Assembly (NCBI GenBank): GCA_027533185.1
Contig: JAPZTS010000001.1
Location: 186,001-250,000, forward strand
Length of the DNA stretch: 64,000 nt
Source: Leptospira sp.
GTDB taxonomy: Bacteria > Spirochaetota > Leptospiria > Leptospirales > Leptospiraceae
Direction: 5' to 3'
Shown: positions 1-8,533 of the stretch, in pieces
How positions within the stretch are numbered: position 1 is the first letter of the stretch
Layout: each line of letters opens with the position of its first letter
Notes under the pieces: model-generated
Told to the model about the DNA's origin: nothing
Database searches by the model: none
What the model saw: the letters and a program-made list of their open reading frames with translations, nothing else
Program-made: the position numbers and the translations under genes

Positions 1-252
1 ATAAACATAATTGTCCAAGGCAAGACCTAAATCAAAATTAGGAATTGGGTTGTCAGCGAGGAAGACTTCTTGCAAACTTCTAAAACTGTGGTATTGTTCT
101 GGAGAGATACCACGAAGCGGGGGAGTGTCCAGGGAAGGACCACAGTTCACCCCTTGTATGGAAACAGCAGTCAAGGCAAAGCATTTGAGAGAGAATTTTA
201 AAAACCTATTTCTTGAAAGAACAAACGGGCTATACGGATCCAATGGGCGCAT
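1..252 (-). CDS. Partial CDS (N-terminal 84 codons), secreted protein, possibly gluconate dehydrogenase subunit 3-like
   Basis: The reverse strand is open from an ATG at 252 (or a TTG at 243, which sits 9 bases after an AGAAGG ribosome-binding site) to the window edge. The product begins MRPLDPYSPF and then shows SRNRFLK followed by a hydrophobic stretch ending VSIQGVNCG, like a signal peptide with a degenerate twin-arginine motif. Later text includes RSLQEVFLADNPIP. The pattern SRxRFLK, hydrophobic helix, then a LAD..IP motif resembles the small Tat-exported subunit (gluconate 2-dehydrogenase subunit 3 family) that pairs with GMC oxidoreductases; this identity is a guess. The rest of the gene lies outside the window. 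Its codon choice looks coding, unlike the opposite strand here. Confidence 0.6.
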   Translation of the reverse strand, partial: MRPLDPYSPFVLSRNRFLKFSLKCFALTAVSIQGVNCGPSLDTPPLRGISPEQYHSFRSLQEVFLADNPIPNFDLGLALDNYVY

Positions 253-1609
253 CCTTCTAAAGAGATTAGGCACATTATGGCAGAAGATTGTTATTTTATC
301 ACTCTTTTTCCTAATTTTGAACGATTGTTCCAGTTTTTTTCGGAGGAAACCTCAGTTCGATCAAATCCGAATCGACGGACTCAAGAGCTTTTATGAAGAA
401 CCAGTGATTGGAAAGCTTCTTGAATCCCGCAAACCAGGGCTTCGCAAACAGGAGTCTATATCTGCGATCATACTTCATAATTCAGGTAAGCTGAATTGGT
501 CCGAGTACGCTCGACGTTCTCTTGAAAACGAGTTTATGATTCATTTTTTTGTAGATTCGCAAGGGGTAATGTATGGGGATCCTAAATTTCTAACAAGTGT
601 TTGGATAGCTTCCCCCGGAATCGACGAAGAATCGATTCACATTGCATACGAAGGCAGTCCCGAATCGCTTACCAGCAATTCAATTCAAAAGCAAACACTT
701 ACGCAATTAGTTCAACAACTCTCGGAATCCATTTACATTCCCAAATCCAATTTGGATATTATTTCCAAAAAAGGAATCTTCACACATAATCAAGCAAAAC
801 GAAGATTTGGTGGATTTGTAGACTTTTCTTCTTGCGGTGGTGAACAAGCTCTGAAGGCAATCCTACTCGAGATCGAAGGTACGTATTATGAGGAAGAAAG
901 TTGGAAGGATCGATTCGAATCTGGTTGGGTATTGAAAAAGGAGAGCAAACAGATTCTTAAAGATACATTCAAACCCACAAACGGTCGAGGGATCACAAAA
1001 GCGGAAAAGGTGATTCTAAAAACCATCGAGTCGGATGAGGATGGTTTTCCACCTGAAGCCTACCGAGTAAAATACACTTTTAGAGGAAAAATCAAACCAA
1101 GTTGTCTTGTCCTTCACTACACTGCAATTCCAGATTATTTTAATTCTCTTCGCACCTTGGAAGCAAGGAACCTAACAGCCACGATCATGGTTGATAAAGA
1201 TGGAAAGGCTTATCAACTCGTTGACCTTCTCGAAGACAGAGCTGCGGCGGCTACTGGCACGAATGATAATTGTATTCAAATTGAAATTGTTGCTAAAGAT
1301 ACTGCAGAACTATTTGCTCAACCTGTTCAGACAGAAAAAGTAAAAGAACTTGTTTTAGAATTATGTAAATATTATAAAATACCACTCACAAATGAGTCTA
1401 TAGAAAGTTATTCTGGAATATTCAGCCACAGCCAGGCAAAAAAAAGATGGGGTGGATCTATTTTCTTAAACGCAAAAGATTTTGATCCTGGAGAAGAATA
1501 CATGGAACATATACTGACATCGATCGGCGGAAAATACTATCCAGAGCCTCAATGGAAAGATCGAAAGTCGAATACATGGGCTATTCTATTTCGAAATTTC
1601 CAACCATAA
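158..1609 (+). CDS. N-acetylmuramoyl-L-alanine amidase with two tandem amidase_2/PGRP-type domains, probable lipoprotein
   Basis: Predicted to cut the amide bond between muramic acid and the stem peptide of peptidoglycan. Two related domains follow each other: the first has LHNSG and FTHNQAKRRFGG, the second has LHYTA and FSHSQAKKRWGG, so each keeps two histidines expected as zinc ligands, and each ends in a Y-E/P-xxxWKDR block. This is a clear internal duplication. A hydrophobic stretch ending FLILNDCSS near 287-330 looks like a lipoprotein signal. The start is unresolved: the only in-frame ATG (158) or TTG (185) lies inside the divergent reverse-strand gene, and no standard start exists between 190 and 290; a rare ATT at 287 is possible. 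The M1 aminopeptidase follows by 11 bases. Confidence 0.75.
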   Translation: METAVKAKHLRENFKNLFLERTNGLYGSNGRILLKRLGTLWQKIVILSLFFLILNDCSSFFRRKPQFDQIRIDGLKSFYEEPVIGKLLESRKPGLRKQESISAIILHNSGKLNWSEYARRSLENEFMIHFFVDSQGVMYGDPKFLTSVWIASPGIDEESIHIAYEGSPESLTSNSIQKQTLTQLVQQLSESIYIPKSNLDIISKKGIFTHNQAKRRFGGFVDFSSCGGEQALKAILLEIEGTYYEEESWKDRFESGWVLKKESKQILKDTFKPTNGRGITKAEKVILKTIESDEDGFPPEAYRVKYTFRGKIKPSCLVLHYTAIPDYFNSLRTLEARNLTATIMVDKDGKAYQLVDLLEDRAAAATGTNDNCIQIEIVAKDTAELFAQPVQTEKVKELVLELCKYYKIPLTNESIESYSGIFSHSQAKKRWGGSIFLNAKDFDPGEEYMEHILTSIGGKYYPEPQWKDRKSNTWAILFRNFQP

Positions 1610-1620
1610 ATAAGGATTCT

Positions 1621-4272
1621 ATGAACACTATTTCTTTCACAAAACAGATATTTTATTACGCAGGTATTCTTGTAATAACCTTTTTATACGATTGCGCGAA
1701 TCCCGAATTTGAATACCATCTCACTCAAAAAGAAGCGGAATCACGTGCTAGCATGATTTCCGATATAGCCTATGATCTACAAATTCAATTGACTAATTCC
1801 GATGAGTTTAATGGAAAAGTTACCATTGAATTCGATAGCAATTCTAAATCCGACTTGCGACTAGACTATTTTTTAGGGAAGCTTTCTTCCCTTCGAACGA
1901 ACGAGACAACCCTCTCTCCATCTGATCTTTATAAGAATGGTGTAATTTGGATTCCAGGAAGGGAACTAATCCGCGGTAGAAACAAAATTGAAATCGAATT
2001 CAAGACTTCCTATTCAAGATCTGGAAACGGCTTACATAAGTTTGTTGATCCAGACGATAAAGAAACCTATATCTATTCCCAGTTTGAAGCCTTCCATGCG
2101 AATAAAATGTTTCCTTGTTTTGACCAACCTGACCTTAAAGCTACATTCAAACTTTCGGTCCAAGCGCCAAAACAATGGACTGTCATTTCCACAACACTTC
2201 CTATCATTGGCATCGATCCAACAGATCCGAACCAACGTAACTTTGATTTTCCTATTTCCAAAAAGATATCTACATATGTGTTTTCTTTACATGCAGGGCC
2301 ATACCAAATCTGGGAAGATAGGTATGAAAATATTCCTCTCCGTCTTATGGTTCGTAAATCATTAGCAAGATATGTGAACCCAAAGGATTGGTTTTTATTC
2401 ACCAAACAAGGCTTTGAGTTTTTTAATCCCTACTTTGGAATTTATTACCCTTTTGAAAAATATGACCAAGTTATTGTACCTGAATTCAACTTTGGTGCAA
2501 TGGAGAATGTGGCAGCTGTTACGTTCTCAGAAAGATTTGTTCCAAGATCTGAGATGACGCGCGCTCAGAAAGAAAATTTATCGGATGTCATTTTACACGA
2601 GATGGCCCATATGTGGTTCGGGAACCTTGTAACCATGAAATGGTGGAATGGCCTTTGGTTAAACGAAAGTTTTGCAACCTATATGGCGAGTTTAGCACAA
2701 GCCAAAAATACAGAATTTCAAGAGACTTGGATTAGTTTTTTTGAAAAAATGAAACAATGGGCGTACGAAGAGGATTCTTTTTCTACCAATCATCCCATAG
2801 AGGCAAAGGTTAAAAATACGGAAGATGCATTCACTCAGTTTGATGGAATAACATATGGTAAAGGAGCCTCTGTTCTAAAACAATTGGTCTTTTTTATCGG
2901 CGAGGAAAGTTTCCAAAGAGGAGTTCAAAATTATTTAAGAAGATACTCCTATTCCAACTCAACTCTAAAGGATTTTTTAGCGGAACTGGAATTCGCAAGT
3001 GGGTTTCCTATGAAAAAATGGTCAAAGGATTGGCTGGAAACAAAGGGAACTAATGAGATTAGTTTTTCATACGTGTGTAACTCGAACAATTTGTATTGGA
3101 AGATAGTACAGAGCAATCCGGGCAGCGAAAATAAATTACGCGATCACAAATCAACAATTGGAGCTTATAAATTCAACAGAGAAGAAAAAACATTAGAGGT
3201 TACGAATGCGCCTATTTTATATTCAGGAAGGTCAACCACCGCTGTTACTCCTCTTTCTTTTTGTCCTGACTTTATACTCGTGAATGATGAAGACCAAGAC
3301 TTTGTGATATGGAATTTTGAGAGAATTAATCCCGATGATCTGAAGTTTGTATTGGCCTACGATCCATCTCCTTTTCGTAAACTAATCCTTTGGATAAGTT
3401 TCTACAAACAAGTATTAAATGGAAAAGAGAGTTTCGATTTCTTTTATTCTGTAGCAAAAGAGATCCTTTCCATCGAAACAGATACAAAAATTAAAAAATG
3501 GATCCTAAGCAAAATTGCTTCCGACAGCGGATATAGTTATGTAACAAGTAGATATTGGTTTTCCGAAGCACAAAGGATTGATAACCTTTCAAAACTAGCC
3601 GATCTATTATGGAAACAACTTGAAAAGGAAAAGCCTAACTCCGATGACCAAAAATATCTCGTTTCTGCGATTATAGATGCAACGTACACGGAGGAACAAA
3701 TTTCAAAACTCTATTCTTTGCTTGACGGAAAACTCAATATCCCGGGATACAAGATGGATCAAGACCAACGTTGGTCAGCTATCATCAAAATCAGTGGGCT
3801 TAGTAAAGATAGAGCTAAGATCCAAAAGCTAATTGATTCCGAGAAGAAAATTGATACATCCAGCCGCGGTGTAAACTCTAGCTATGCGGCAATCGCCGCA
3901 GAACCTAACCCAATTATCAAAAGGCAATGGATGGATATACTTCTTTCCCCTAAAAAATCAGATCTTTCTTCTTCTACTTTACGAACTGTATCCTATTCTC
4001 TCTTTCCCGAAAATCAAAAAGATATACAGCTCCAGTTTTTTGATTCTTACTTAGATGCATTAGCAAATTTTAATGCTTTCGATGATGAGAATTATTTAGA
4101 TAGTTTTGCGAAAAGCCTTAGTCCTGATTTTTGTATGGACGAAACCCTATTGATTCTTAAAAAATTTGTCTCAAACCACAAACGACTTCCGGCTCCCGTT
4201 CAAAAAACGATCCTAAAACAAATCGATTTGGAAACACGTTGTCTTGTTATGCGAAAAAAAAATAAAGTATAA
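1621..4272 (+). CDS. M1 family aminopeptidase (PepN-like), lipoprotein
   Basis: A zinc aminopeptidase that removes N-terminal residues from peptides. The 883-residue product has the exopeptidase motif GAMEN at residues 292-296 and the zinc site HEMAH (326-330) followed after 18 residues by Glu349 in NES, the exact M1 spacing. The start at 1621 is chosen because AAGGA lies 4 bases upstream and because the product then begins with MNTISFTKQ and a hydrophobic run ending in FLYDC, a Leptospira-type lipobox; the longer upstream reading frame would overlap the amidase gene. Length is normal for PepN. The enzyme is therefore predicted to be envelope-anchored, unlike cytoplasmic PepN, and probably works with the amidase ahead of it on wall or imported peptides (inference). 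Confidence 0.92.
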   Translation: MNTISFTKQIFYYAGILVITFLYDCANPEFEYHLTQKEAESRASMISDIAYDLQIQLTNSDEFNGKVTIEFDSNSKSDLRLDYFLGKLSSLRTNETTLSPSDLYKNGVIWIPGRELIRGRNKIEIEFKTSYSRSGNGLHKFVDPDDKETYIYSQFEAFHANKMFPCFDQPDLKATFKLSVQAPKQWTVISTTLPIIGIDPTDPNQRNFDFPISKKISTYVFSLHAGPYQIWEDRYENIPLRLMVRKSLARYVNPKDWFLFTKQGFEFFNPYFGIYYPFEKYDQVIVPEFNFGAMENVAAVTFSERFVPRSEMTRAQKENLSDVILHEMAHMWFGNLVTMKWWNGLWLNESFATYMASLAQAKNTEFQETWISFFEKMKQWAYEEDSFSTNHPIEAKVKNTEDAFTQFDGITYGKGASVLKQLVFFIGEESFQRGVQNYLRRYSYSNSTLKDFLAELEFASGFPMKKWSKDWLETKGTNEISFSYVCNSNNLYWKIVQSNPGSENKLRDHKSTIGAYKFNREEKTLEVTNAPILYSGRSTTAVTPLSFCPDFILVNDEDQDFVIWNFERINPDDLKFVLAYDPSPFRKLILWISFYKQVLNGKESFDFFYSVAKEILSIETDTKIKKWILSKIASDSGYSYVTSRYWFSEAQRIDNLSKLADLLWKQLEKEKPNSDDQKYLVSAIIDATYTEEQISKLYSLLDGKLNIPGYKMDQDQRWSAIIKISGLSKDRAKIQKLIDSEKKIDTSSRGVNSSYAAIAAEPNPIIKRQWMDILLSPKKSDLSSSTLRTVSYSLFPENQKDIQLQFFDSYLDALANFNAFDDENYLDSFAKSLSPDFCMDETLLILKKFVSNHKRLPAPVQKTILKQIDLETRCLVMRKKNKV

Positions 4273-4288
4273 TATATAATTTTTACGT

Positions 4289-4597
4289 ATGAAACTCGTT
4301 CGTTACAGTTACATTGCTAACATACTACTTTTTTTTTCCTGTGCCCACTCTGGATTTGGACCCAATGGACTCTTGTTGAATAAAACAAAAGTTGGTATGT
4401 ATGGAACAGGAAAACAAGGAAGTATACGTTCTGAAGCCTGTGCCCATTCTTACCTAGGACTGATCTCACTTGGATCAGCATCCATCGAAGTGCTAAAAGC
4501 CCAATCTAAAATCAATGTGGTAACGGAAACCAATTGGAAGACATTTTCTATTTTGGGTTTGTATTCGAATCTTTGTGTGGAAATCTATGGAGATTAA
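4289..4597 (+). CDS. TRL-like family small lipoprotein, copy 1
   Basis: A 102-residue protein with a short signal peptide ending FFSCAHSGFGP, then a C..SYLGLISLGSASIE segment and the ending LCVEIYGD. This matches the TRL-like family (small secreted proteins first noticed beside tRNA loci), whose function is unknown. It lies 16 bases after the M1 aminopeptidase gene and 36 bases before a second family member, so the three are probably co-transcribed. Two further copies occur near 27165-28031. The family call rests on the G-x-G ... C-x-x-S/x-LGL-x-x-x-G-D/S-A-S pattern. Confidence 0.7.
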   Translation: MKLVRYSYIANILLFFSCAHSGFGPNGLLLNKTKVGMYGTGKQGSIRSEACAHSYLGLISLGSASIEVLKAQSKINVVTETNWKTFSILGLYSNLCVEIYGD

Positions 4598-4633
4598 TAT
4601 CAAAGATATACTTCTAAATTCGGGTAAGTCTAG

Positions 4634-4981
4634 ATGCCTTCTTTGAGGTTCGAAAGTTTCCTTTTTTCATCATTCGTTTTGAGTTTTGCATTTTTAACTC
4701 AATGTATAAACCTCAGTTCTAATTCACAAGGGCTTGGTCCCACAGGAATTCTTTATTCCCATTATGAATTGGGAGTGTCAGAAAGAAAACTAAGTGGAAT
4801 GCCTCTCAAAAAGGGTAAGTCTTGTGTAGAGCGGATTGGTTTTTTTTACACTCGTGGGAATGCAAGTATCCAATCCGCTGCAAATCAAGGGAACATTAAG
4901 GATGTCTTTCGAATCAATAAAGAAGTCCTCAATATCCTTAGCTTATATACCGAACTCTGCACAGTTGTTTGGGGAGAATAG
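4634..4981 (+). CDS. TRL-like family small lipoprotein, copy 2
   Basis: A 115-residue protein with a signal peptide ending FLTQCINLSS, then GLGPTGILY, a conserved Cys (SCVERIGFFY), a GNASIQSAANQGNIKDV segment and the ending LCTVVWGE. It is a diverged relative of the preceding gene and shares its small size, the GxGPxGxLx start of the mature part, and the LC-x4-G-x tail. The stop codon is separated by one base from the stop of the convergent glycerophosphodiesterase gene, so there is no room for a terminator between them. Function unknown. Confidence 0.68.
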   Translation: MPSLRFESFLFSSFVLSFAFLTQCINLSSNSQGLGPTGILYSHYELGVSERKLSGMPLKKGKSCVERIGFFYTRGNASIQSAANQGNIKDVFRINKEVLNILSLYTELCTVVWGE

Positions 4982-4982
4982 T

Positions 4983-5933
4983 TTACTTTCCTCGAGCAAC
5001 TGAATCCAGCATATCTGGATAATCTGAGATGATTCCGTCAACTCCACAATCTATCAAACGTAAAGCTTCTTTTTCTGAATTCACTGTCCAGGGAATTACT
5101 TCAATTTTCGATTGGTGCGCCGTATTTACAAAATTAGGTGTCACATAGAGAAAGTAAGGGGAAATGATATCAGCCTTTAAATCTTTTGTTGTTTCTAAAA
5201 TTTTTGTTCTATAAGAATTTCCCAATCCTATTGTCATGAGGAATCCTTGAAAGTAGGTTGGTGCGAATAGTGCGCTAGTTCGAATCTTAGGATTGAGTGA
5301 TTTAGAAACAGGTAAAGTTCGCATATCGAAAGATTGAATCGTGGTACGATCCTCAAATTTATACTTCTCAATTGCTTTCACGAGAAGATTCGTATGTTCC
5401 TTTACAACACCTTCAGAGACTTTATACTTATCTGGAAATTTTGTTTCGATGTTAAAAAGATACTTTTCTTTTGTCAGTTTTTCTACTAAGGTGACTTTTT
5501 CAAAAAATTCTTCGATCGAAAGAAGTTTTGTAGATGGGATTGGAATTTGTTTTGGAAAATTTGGATTCTTCCGCGAGCCACAATCTAACTTCTGCAATTC
5601 GTCCAGCGTAAGTTCATAAAGAGAAATTTTTGAAATTTCTGAACCATCTTCATTCTGACAAATTGTTGGATTGGTCTCTGAATCGTGGTGGATTACAATC
5701 CGTTTGTCCTTTGTTAATACTGTATCAAGTTCGAGAGTAGTCATTTTAAACTTGATCGCCTCTTCAAAGGCGGGCCAAGTATTTTCCGGTTTTAAGCCCC
5801 TTGCCCCCCGATGACCCTGCAAATCTAAAACAGCTCTTTGGCGCTCTGATTTTTCCACTGTTGCACATCCAACAAAAATCAAAAGGATAGCGGAAAATGG
5901 TATAAGTTTGAATAATTGTCGCATTTTGGTCAT
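4983..5933 (-). CDS. glpQ: Glycerophosphodiester phosphodiesterase, lipoprotein
   Basis: Hydrolyses glycerophosphodiesters (deacylated phospholipids) to glycerol-3-phosphate and an alcohol. The 316-residue product starts with a signal peptide and lipobox FVGC (Cys23), so it should be anchored in the envelope. Catalytic GDPD landmarks are present: HRGARGLKPENT with His41, the ELD metal-binding pair at 68-70, and HHD at 82-84. The C-terminal barrel closes with IPWTVNS and GVDGIISDYPD, typical of the family. Start 5933 or the in-frame ATG three codons later (5924) are both acceptable. It is divergent from the HTH regulator across a 400-base gap. The glpQ symbol reflects family rather than proven orthology. 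Confidence 0.88.
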   Translation of the reverse strand: MTKMRQLFKLIPFSAILLIFVGCATVEKSERQRAVLDLQGHRGARGLKPENTWPAFEEAIKFKMTTLELDTVLTKDKRIVIHHDSETNPTICQNEDGSEISKISLYELTLDELQKLDCGSRKNPNFPKQIPIPSTKLLSIEEFFEKVTLVEKLTKEKYLFNIETKFPDKYKVSEGVVKEHTNLLVKAIEKYKFEDRTTIQSFDMRTLPVSKSLNPKIRTSALFAPTYFQGFLMTIGLGNSYRTKILETTKDLKADIISPYFLYVTPNFVNTAHQSKIEVIPWTVNSEKEALRLIDCGVDGIISDYPDMLDSVARGK

Positions 5934-6066
5934 TTACAGCCTTTTTTTCTCTTTATGATCTTAACTATTTATTGCATCGGGAAGGATTTTTCTTTCTTTT
6001 TTTTAAAAAAAATGCAATATGGAGCCCTTGTTTTGCGAATTGTCGTTTCCGAGAGGTTGGGAAGTT

Positions 6067-6094
6067 TTTGCAAGAATCGCTTGCTTCTTGCAAA
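6067..6094. repeat. Perfect inverted repeat
   Basis: TTTGCAAGAA and its exact reverse complement TTCTTGCAAA flank an 8-base spacer (TCGCTTGC). It lies about 130 bases upstream of the glpQ start. It could be a protein-binding site or an RNA hairpin; no T-run follows, so a terminator is unlikely. Confidence 0.55.
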
Positions 6095-6267
6095 TAACTA
6101 GGATTTGCTTCGATTAGCATAACAGGGAAGCTTGTTCGCACAAAAAAAAAAGAGCACGAACACCGAATTCTAGCATATCGGCGCCGTACTCCAGAAAGGA
6201 AATTTAGCGTAACTTAATTTCCATATTTGATTCCGGTTCTGTCCAATAAATTCCGAAATGCTCGGTC

Positions 6268-6295
6268 TTGACTTGAACGTTCCGGACGTTATTTG
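6268..6295 (+). promoter_or_regulatory. Predicted sigma70-type promoter of the HTH gene
   Basis: A -35-like TTGACT (6268-6273) and a -10-like TATTTG (6290-6295) are separated by 16 bases. The first of two 22-bp repeats occupies the spacer, which fits a promoter that is blocked when the repeat is bound. Confidence 0.45.
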
Positions 6296-6325
6296 AGCGA
6301 TTTTTGAACGTTCCCAACGTTATTT
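6273..6325 (+). promoter_or_regulatory. Tandem 22-bp direct repeat, putative operator
   Basis: Two near-identical 22-base units, 6273-6294 and 6304-6325, both read TTGAACGTTCC or TTGAACGTTCCC followed by ACGTTATTT; they differ at only two positions. Start-to-start spacing is 31 bases, about three helical turns, so both would face the same side of DNA. Each unit contains AACGTT..ACGTT symmetry. The second unit ends 18 bases before the ATG of the HTH gene, which suggests autoregulation (inference). Confidence 0.65.
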
Positions 6326-6343
6326 TTGAATTTTTTTTTAAAT

Positions 6344-6853
6344 ATGGAAAAGATAAACTTATTTCGACTCACTCGTGAACGAAGGAAGCTCTCTAGGATA
6401 GAGCTATCTGAAAAATTGGACATTCCTCGTACGGCCCTTGAAATTTTAGAATCCGATGATTGGATTCGGAGCAAATTCGAGTATGTAGTGCTAGTCGCTA
6501 AAGCTCTTGGAATATCACTGATCGAACTCATCAAACAAAACTTTGACTACGACCTGGAGAAAGAGTTTTATAATGAAGAAGAATTTGAAGAAATCGTAGC
6601 GAGATATGCTAATGCGCGAGTGACTCTGATTCTATCGGAGTTAAAACTCTTCTGTCGAAATGCGAAACTTCGTTTGGATGACTACGATATCACAGAACTT
6701 TCATTTTCTATGGGAAATTTGCACAAACTGATTACTTTAAATCAAAAGCTAGAACGAAACGAAATTACTACGGAAGAAGCTTTATGCGAATTTCCTCCGA
6801 AATGGGGAAGGTTCAACAACCGCCAAAATACCATCAAAGAGTCTAGTATCTAA
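6344..6853 (+). CDS. XRE-type helix-turn-helix regulator
   Basis: A 169-residue protein whose first 65 residues form a Cro/C1-type HTH: LTRERRKLSRIELSEKL, then IPRTALEILESDD, then a hydrophobic helix VVLVAKALGISLIELI. The remaining 100 residues are helical and charged with no recognised domain. Start 6344 is the first ATG; the open frame could extend to a TTG at 6326, but that would place the start next to the second operator repeat. The tandem repeat immediately upstream makes it a likely autoregulator, and the palindromic half-sites suit a dimer. Targets elsewhere are unknown. It converges on fliG with 14 bases between the stops. Confidence 0.8.
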   Translation: MEKINLFRLTRERRKLSRIELSEKLDIPRTALEILESDDWIRSKFEYVVLVAKALGISLIELIKQNFDYDLEKEFYNEEEFEEIVARYANARVTLILSELKLFCRNAKLRLDDYDITELSFSMGNLHKLITLNQKLERNEITTEEALCEFPPKWGRFNNRQNTIKESSI

Positions 6854-6867
6854 ATGACTTCGTTTTC

Positions 6868-7881
6868 CTAAACTACAAGTTCGTCTTCGCCAGCACGCGC
6901 TACGACGATCTCTCCTGCCTCTTCTAGTTTTCTAATTATGTTTACAATCTTTTGCTGGGCATCTTCAACGTCCTTCAATCGTACGGGACCCATAAAGTCC
7001 ATATCCTCTCGGAGCAGGTTTGCGGCTCTTTTGGACATGTTTTTGAAAATTTTGTCCTGAACTTCTGAATCCACAGATTTTAATGCTTTTGCTAAATCTG
7101 TGTTGTCAACCTCTCGCATAACTTTTTGGATCGCACGGTCGTCGAGAAGGACAATATCTTCGAATACGAACATCCGTTTTTTAATTTCTTCCGCTAGCTC
7201 CGGATCTTCTTCTTCCAAGGCCTCAATGATAGTTTTTTCTGTTCCACGGTCTACCAGGTTCAAAATTTCAACCACAGAATCAATACCCCCAGCAGATGTA
7301 TAATCCTCACTAGCAAGAGTTGATAGTTTACGCTCTAACACTCGTTCTACCTCGCGGAGTACGTCAGGTGACACTCGGTCCATGGTTGCGATTCTTTTTG
7401 CTACTTCCGCTTGGATTTGGTGGGGAAGATTGGAAAGAATATTGGATGCTTTCTGAGGATCCAAGTAGGAAAGAATCAAAGCGATTGTCTGCGGGTGCTC
7501 ACCTTGGATAAAGTTGAGGAGGTGGGCAGGGTCGGTTCTACGAATAAAATCAAAAGGTCTTACTTGGAGTGAAGAGGTTAGTCGGTTGATGATATCAATC
7601 GCTTTTTGATTACCAAGTGCTTTTTCAAGCAGTCCCCGGGCAAAGTCGATACCACCATTGGTGATAAATTCTTGTGCCATCATGAGTTCATTGAACTCAA
7701 CTAACACCTTCTCTTTGTCTTCAGGGGTAATTTTGTCTAATCGGGCAATTTCGAAAGTAATCTGCTCGATCTCATCTTCACGAAGGTGTTTAAAAATTTC
7801 GGAGGCAACTTCGTTTCCCACAGCTACCAAAAAGATAGCGGCTTTTTGTCTACCAGTAAGCGATGGCTTTTTATTGATCAT
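6868..7881 (-). CDS. fliG: Flagellar motor switch protein FliG
   Basis: Part of the C-ring rotor of the periplasmic flagellum; it transmits stator force and works with FliM and FliN. The 337-residue product is full length. It shows the N-terminal FliF-binding region starting GRQKAAIFLVAVG, the middle-domain segment EHPQTIALILSYLDP with NLPHQIQAEVAKRIA, and the C-terminal torque helix region (FVFEDIVLLDDRAIQKVMREV) with alternating charged residues. Leptospira carries more than one FliG paralogue, so this may not be the only copy. No other flagellar gene lies beside it; the upstream gene on the same strand encodes a membrane protein of unknown role 64 bases away. Confidence 0.95.
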   Translation of the reverse strand: MINKKPSLTGRQKAAIFLVAVGNEVASEIFKHLREDEIEQITFEIARLDKITPEDKEKVLVEFNELMMAQEFITNGGIDFARGLLEKALGNQKAIDIINRLTSSLQVRPFDFIRRTDPAHLLNFIQGEHPQTIALILSYLDPQKASNILSNLPHQIQAEVAKRIATMDRVSPDVLREVERVLERKLSTLASEDYTSAGGIDSVVEILNLVDRGTEKTIIEALEEEDPELAEEIKKRMFVFEDIVLLDDRAIQKVMREVDNTDLAKALKSVDSEVQDKIFKNMSKRAANLLREDMDFMGPVRLKDVEDAQQKIVNIIRKLEEAGEIVVARAGEDELVV

Positions 7882-7945
7882 AAATTGCTTATCCGAAATC
7901 CGTACTACTTAGAATATCGGCGGACTCCGAAAAAAACAATGAGAT

Positions 7946-8533
7946 TTATTCCTTTAAGTTAGGATTTGTGAGTGCCTTCAATCCCAGGATAGATTTTTCC
8001 ACTCGATGGATACCCTCCAAAAGTCCACTTCGATTCTCCTCGATCGACGCATGGAAAAGATGTGCCTTACCCATCAGATCATGGTAATCTTGTGAAAGTT
8101 GGTGGAGGGCAGAATCCCAATCTTTTGGCTGAATCCGCTTACGATTCCAATACATTTTTTTGGCGTAGCGAATCGCTACCTGGAGAATCCCAAAAAAATG
8201 AAGAGGGAGTAAAATGTACAAACTGGTCCAAACCACTTTTGAATAACTGACAGAACTGGAGAACAAACCCCAGAAATAAGTCCATAGGAAACTCAATAGG
8301 ACAATTGCTACGGTTAGATTCAGTTTGGGAGTATTTGGAGAAATCGAATTAAAAATAGAAAGGAGAATGACAGAAAAGATAAGGAGTAGGAGAACTTCCC
8401 AAGGAACGATCGTAAAAAAAAGATCCCATACTTTTTGAAAGGACTCCCAAGATTGTTTGATCTGAATCAAACTCTCTTTGATTTCTAAGATTTGATTTTG
8501 GATTTTTTGAAAGTATTCGTAGATTCCAGACAT
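7946..8533 (-). CDS. Hypothetical membrane protein (195 aa)
   Basis: Not recognised. The N-terminal 35 residues look amphipathic or coiled-coil, followed by three hydrophobic segments at about residues 45-62, 73-95 and 100-120, then a basic cytoplasmic-looking turn (RYAKKMYWNRKR) and a helical C-terminus. Its ATG overlaps, on the opposite strand, the ATG of the next gene, so the two starts share two bases. It sits upstream of fliG on the same strand and could be co-transcribed with it; a flagellar or envelope role is only a guess. Confidence 0.7.
   Translation of the reverse strand: MSGIYEYFQKIQNQILEIKESLIQIKQSWESFQKVWDLFFTIVPWEVLLLLIFSVILLSIFNSISPNTPKLNLTVAIVLLSFLWTYFWGLFSSSVSYSKVVWTSLYILLPLHFFGILQVAIRYAKKMYWNRKRIQPKDWDSALHQLSQDYHDLMGKAHLFHASIEENRSGLLEGIHRVEKSILGLKALTNPNLKE

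Larger units (their letters stand above)
5934..6343. other. Intergenic region between glpQ and the HTH gene
   Basis: A 410-base stretch with no convincing gene. It holds a T-rich tract followed by an A-run near 5995-6010, a perfect 10-bp inverted repeat at 6067-6094, and, next to the HTH gene, a predicted promoter overlapped by a tandem 22-bp repeat (6273-6325). An open frame at 5916-6101 overlaps the start of glpQ and has no recognisable product, so it is left out. Confidence 0.6.

Noticed and set aside
120..200. An RNA-like segment (GGAAACAGCAG then CAAGGC) resembling SRP RNA, with GTGGTAT/ATACCAC and GTCC/GGAC stems nearby
   Set aside because: The opposite strand is an uninterrupted coding frame with normal codon use; the SRP GGUCAGG partner is absent.
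6067..6094. Inverted repeat as a LexA box
   Set aside because: Leptospira LexA sites as I know them have TTTG-N5-CAAA spacing; this repeat has longer arms and a different spacer.
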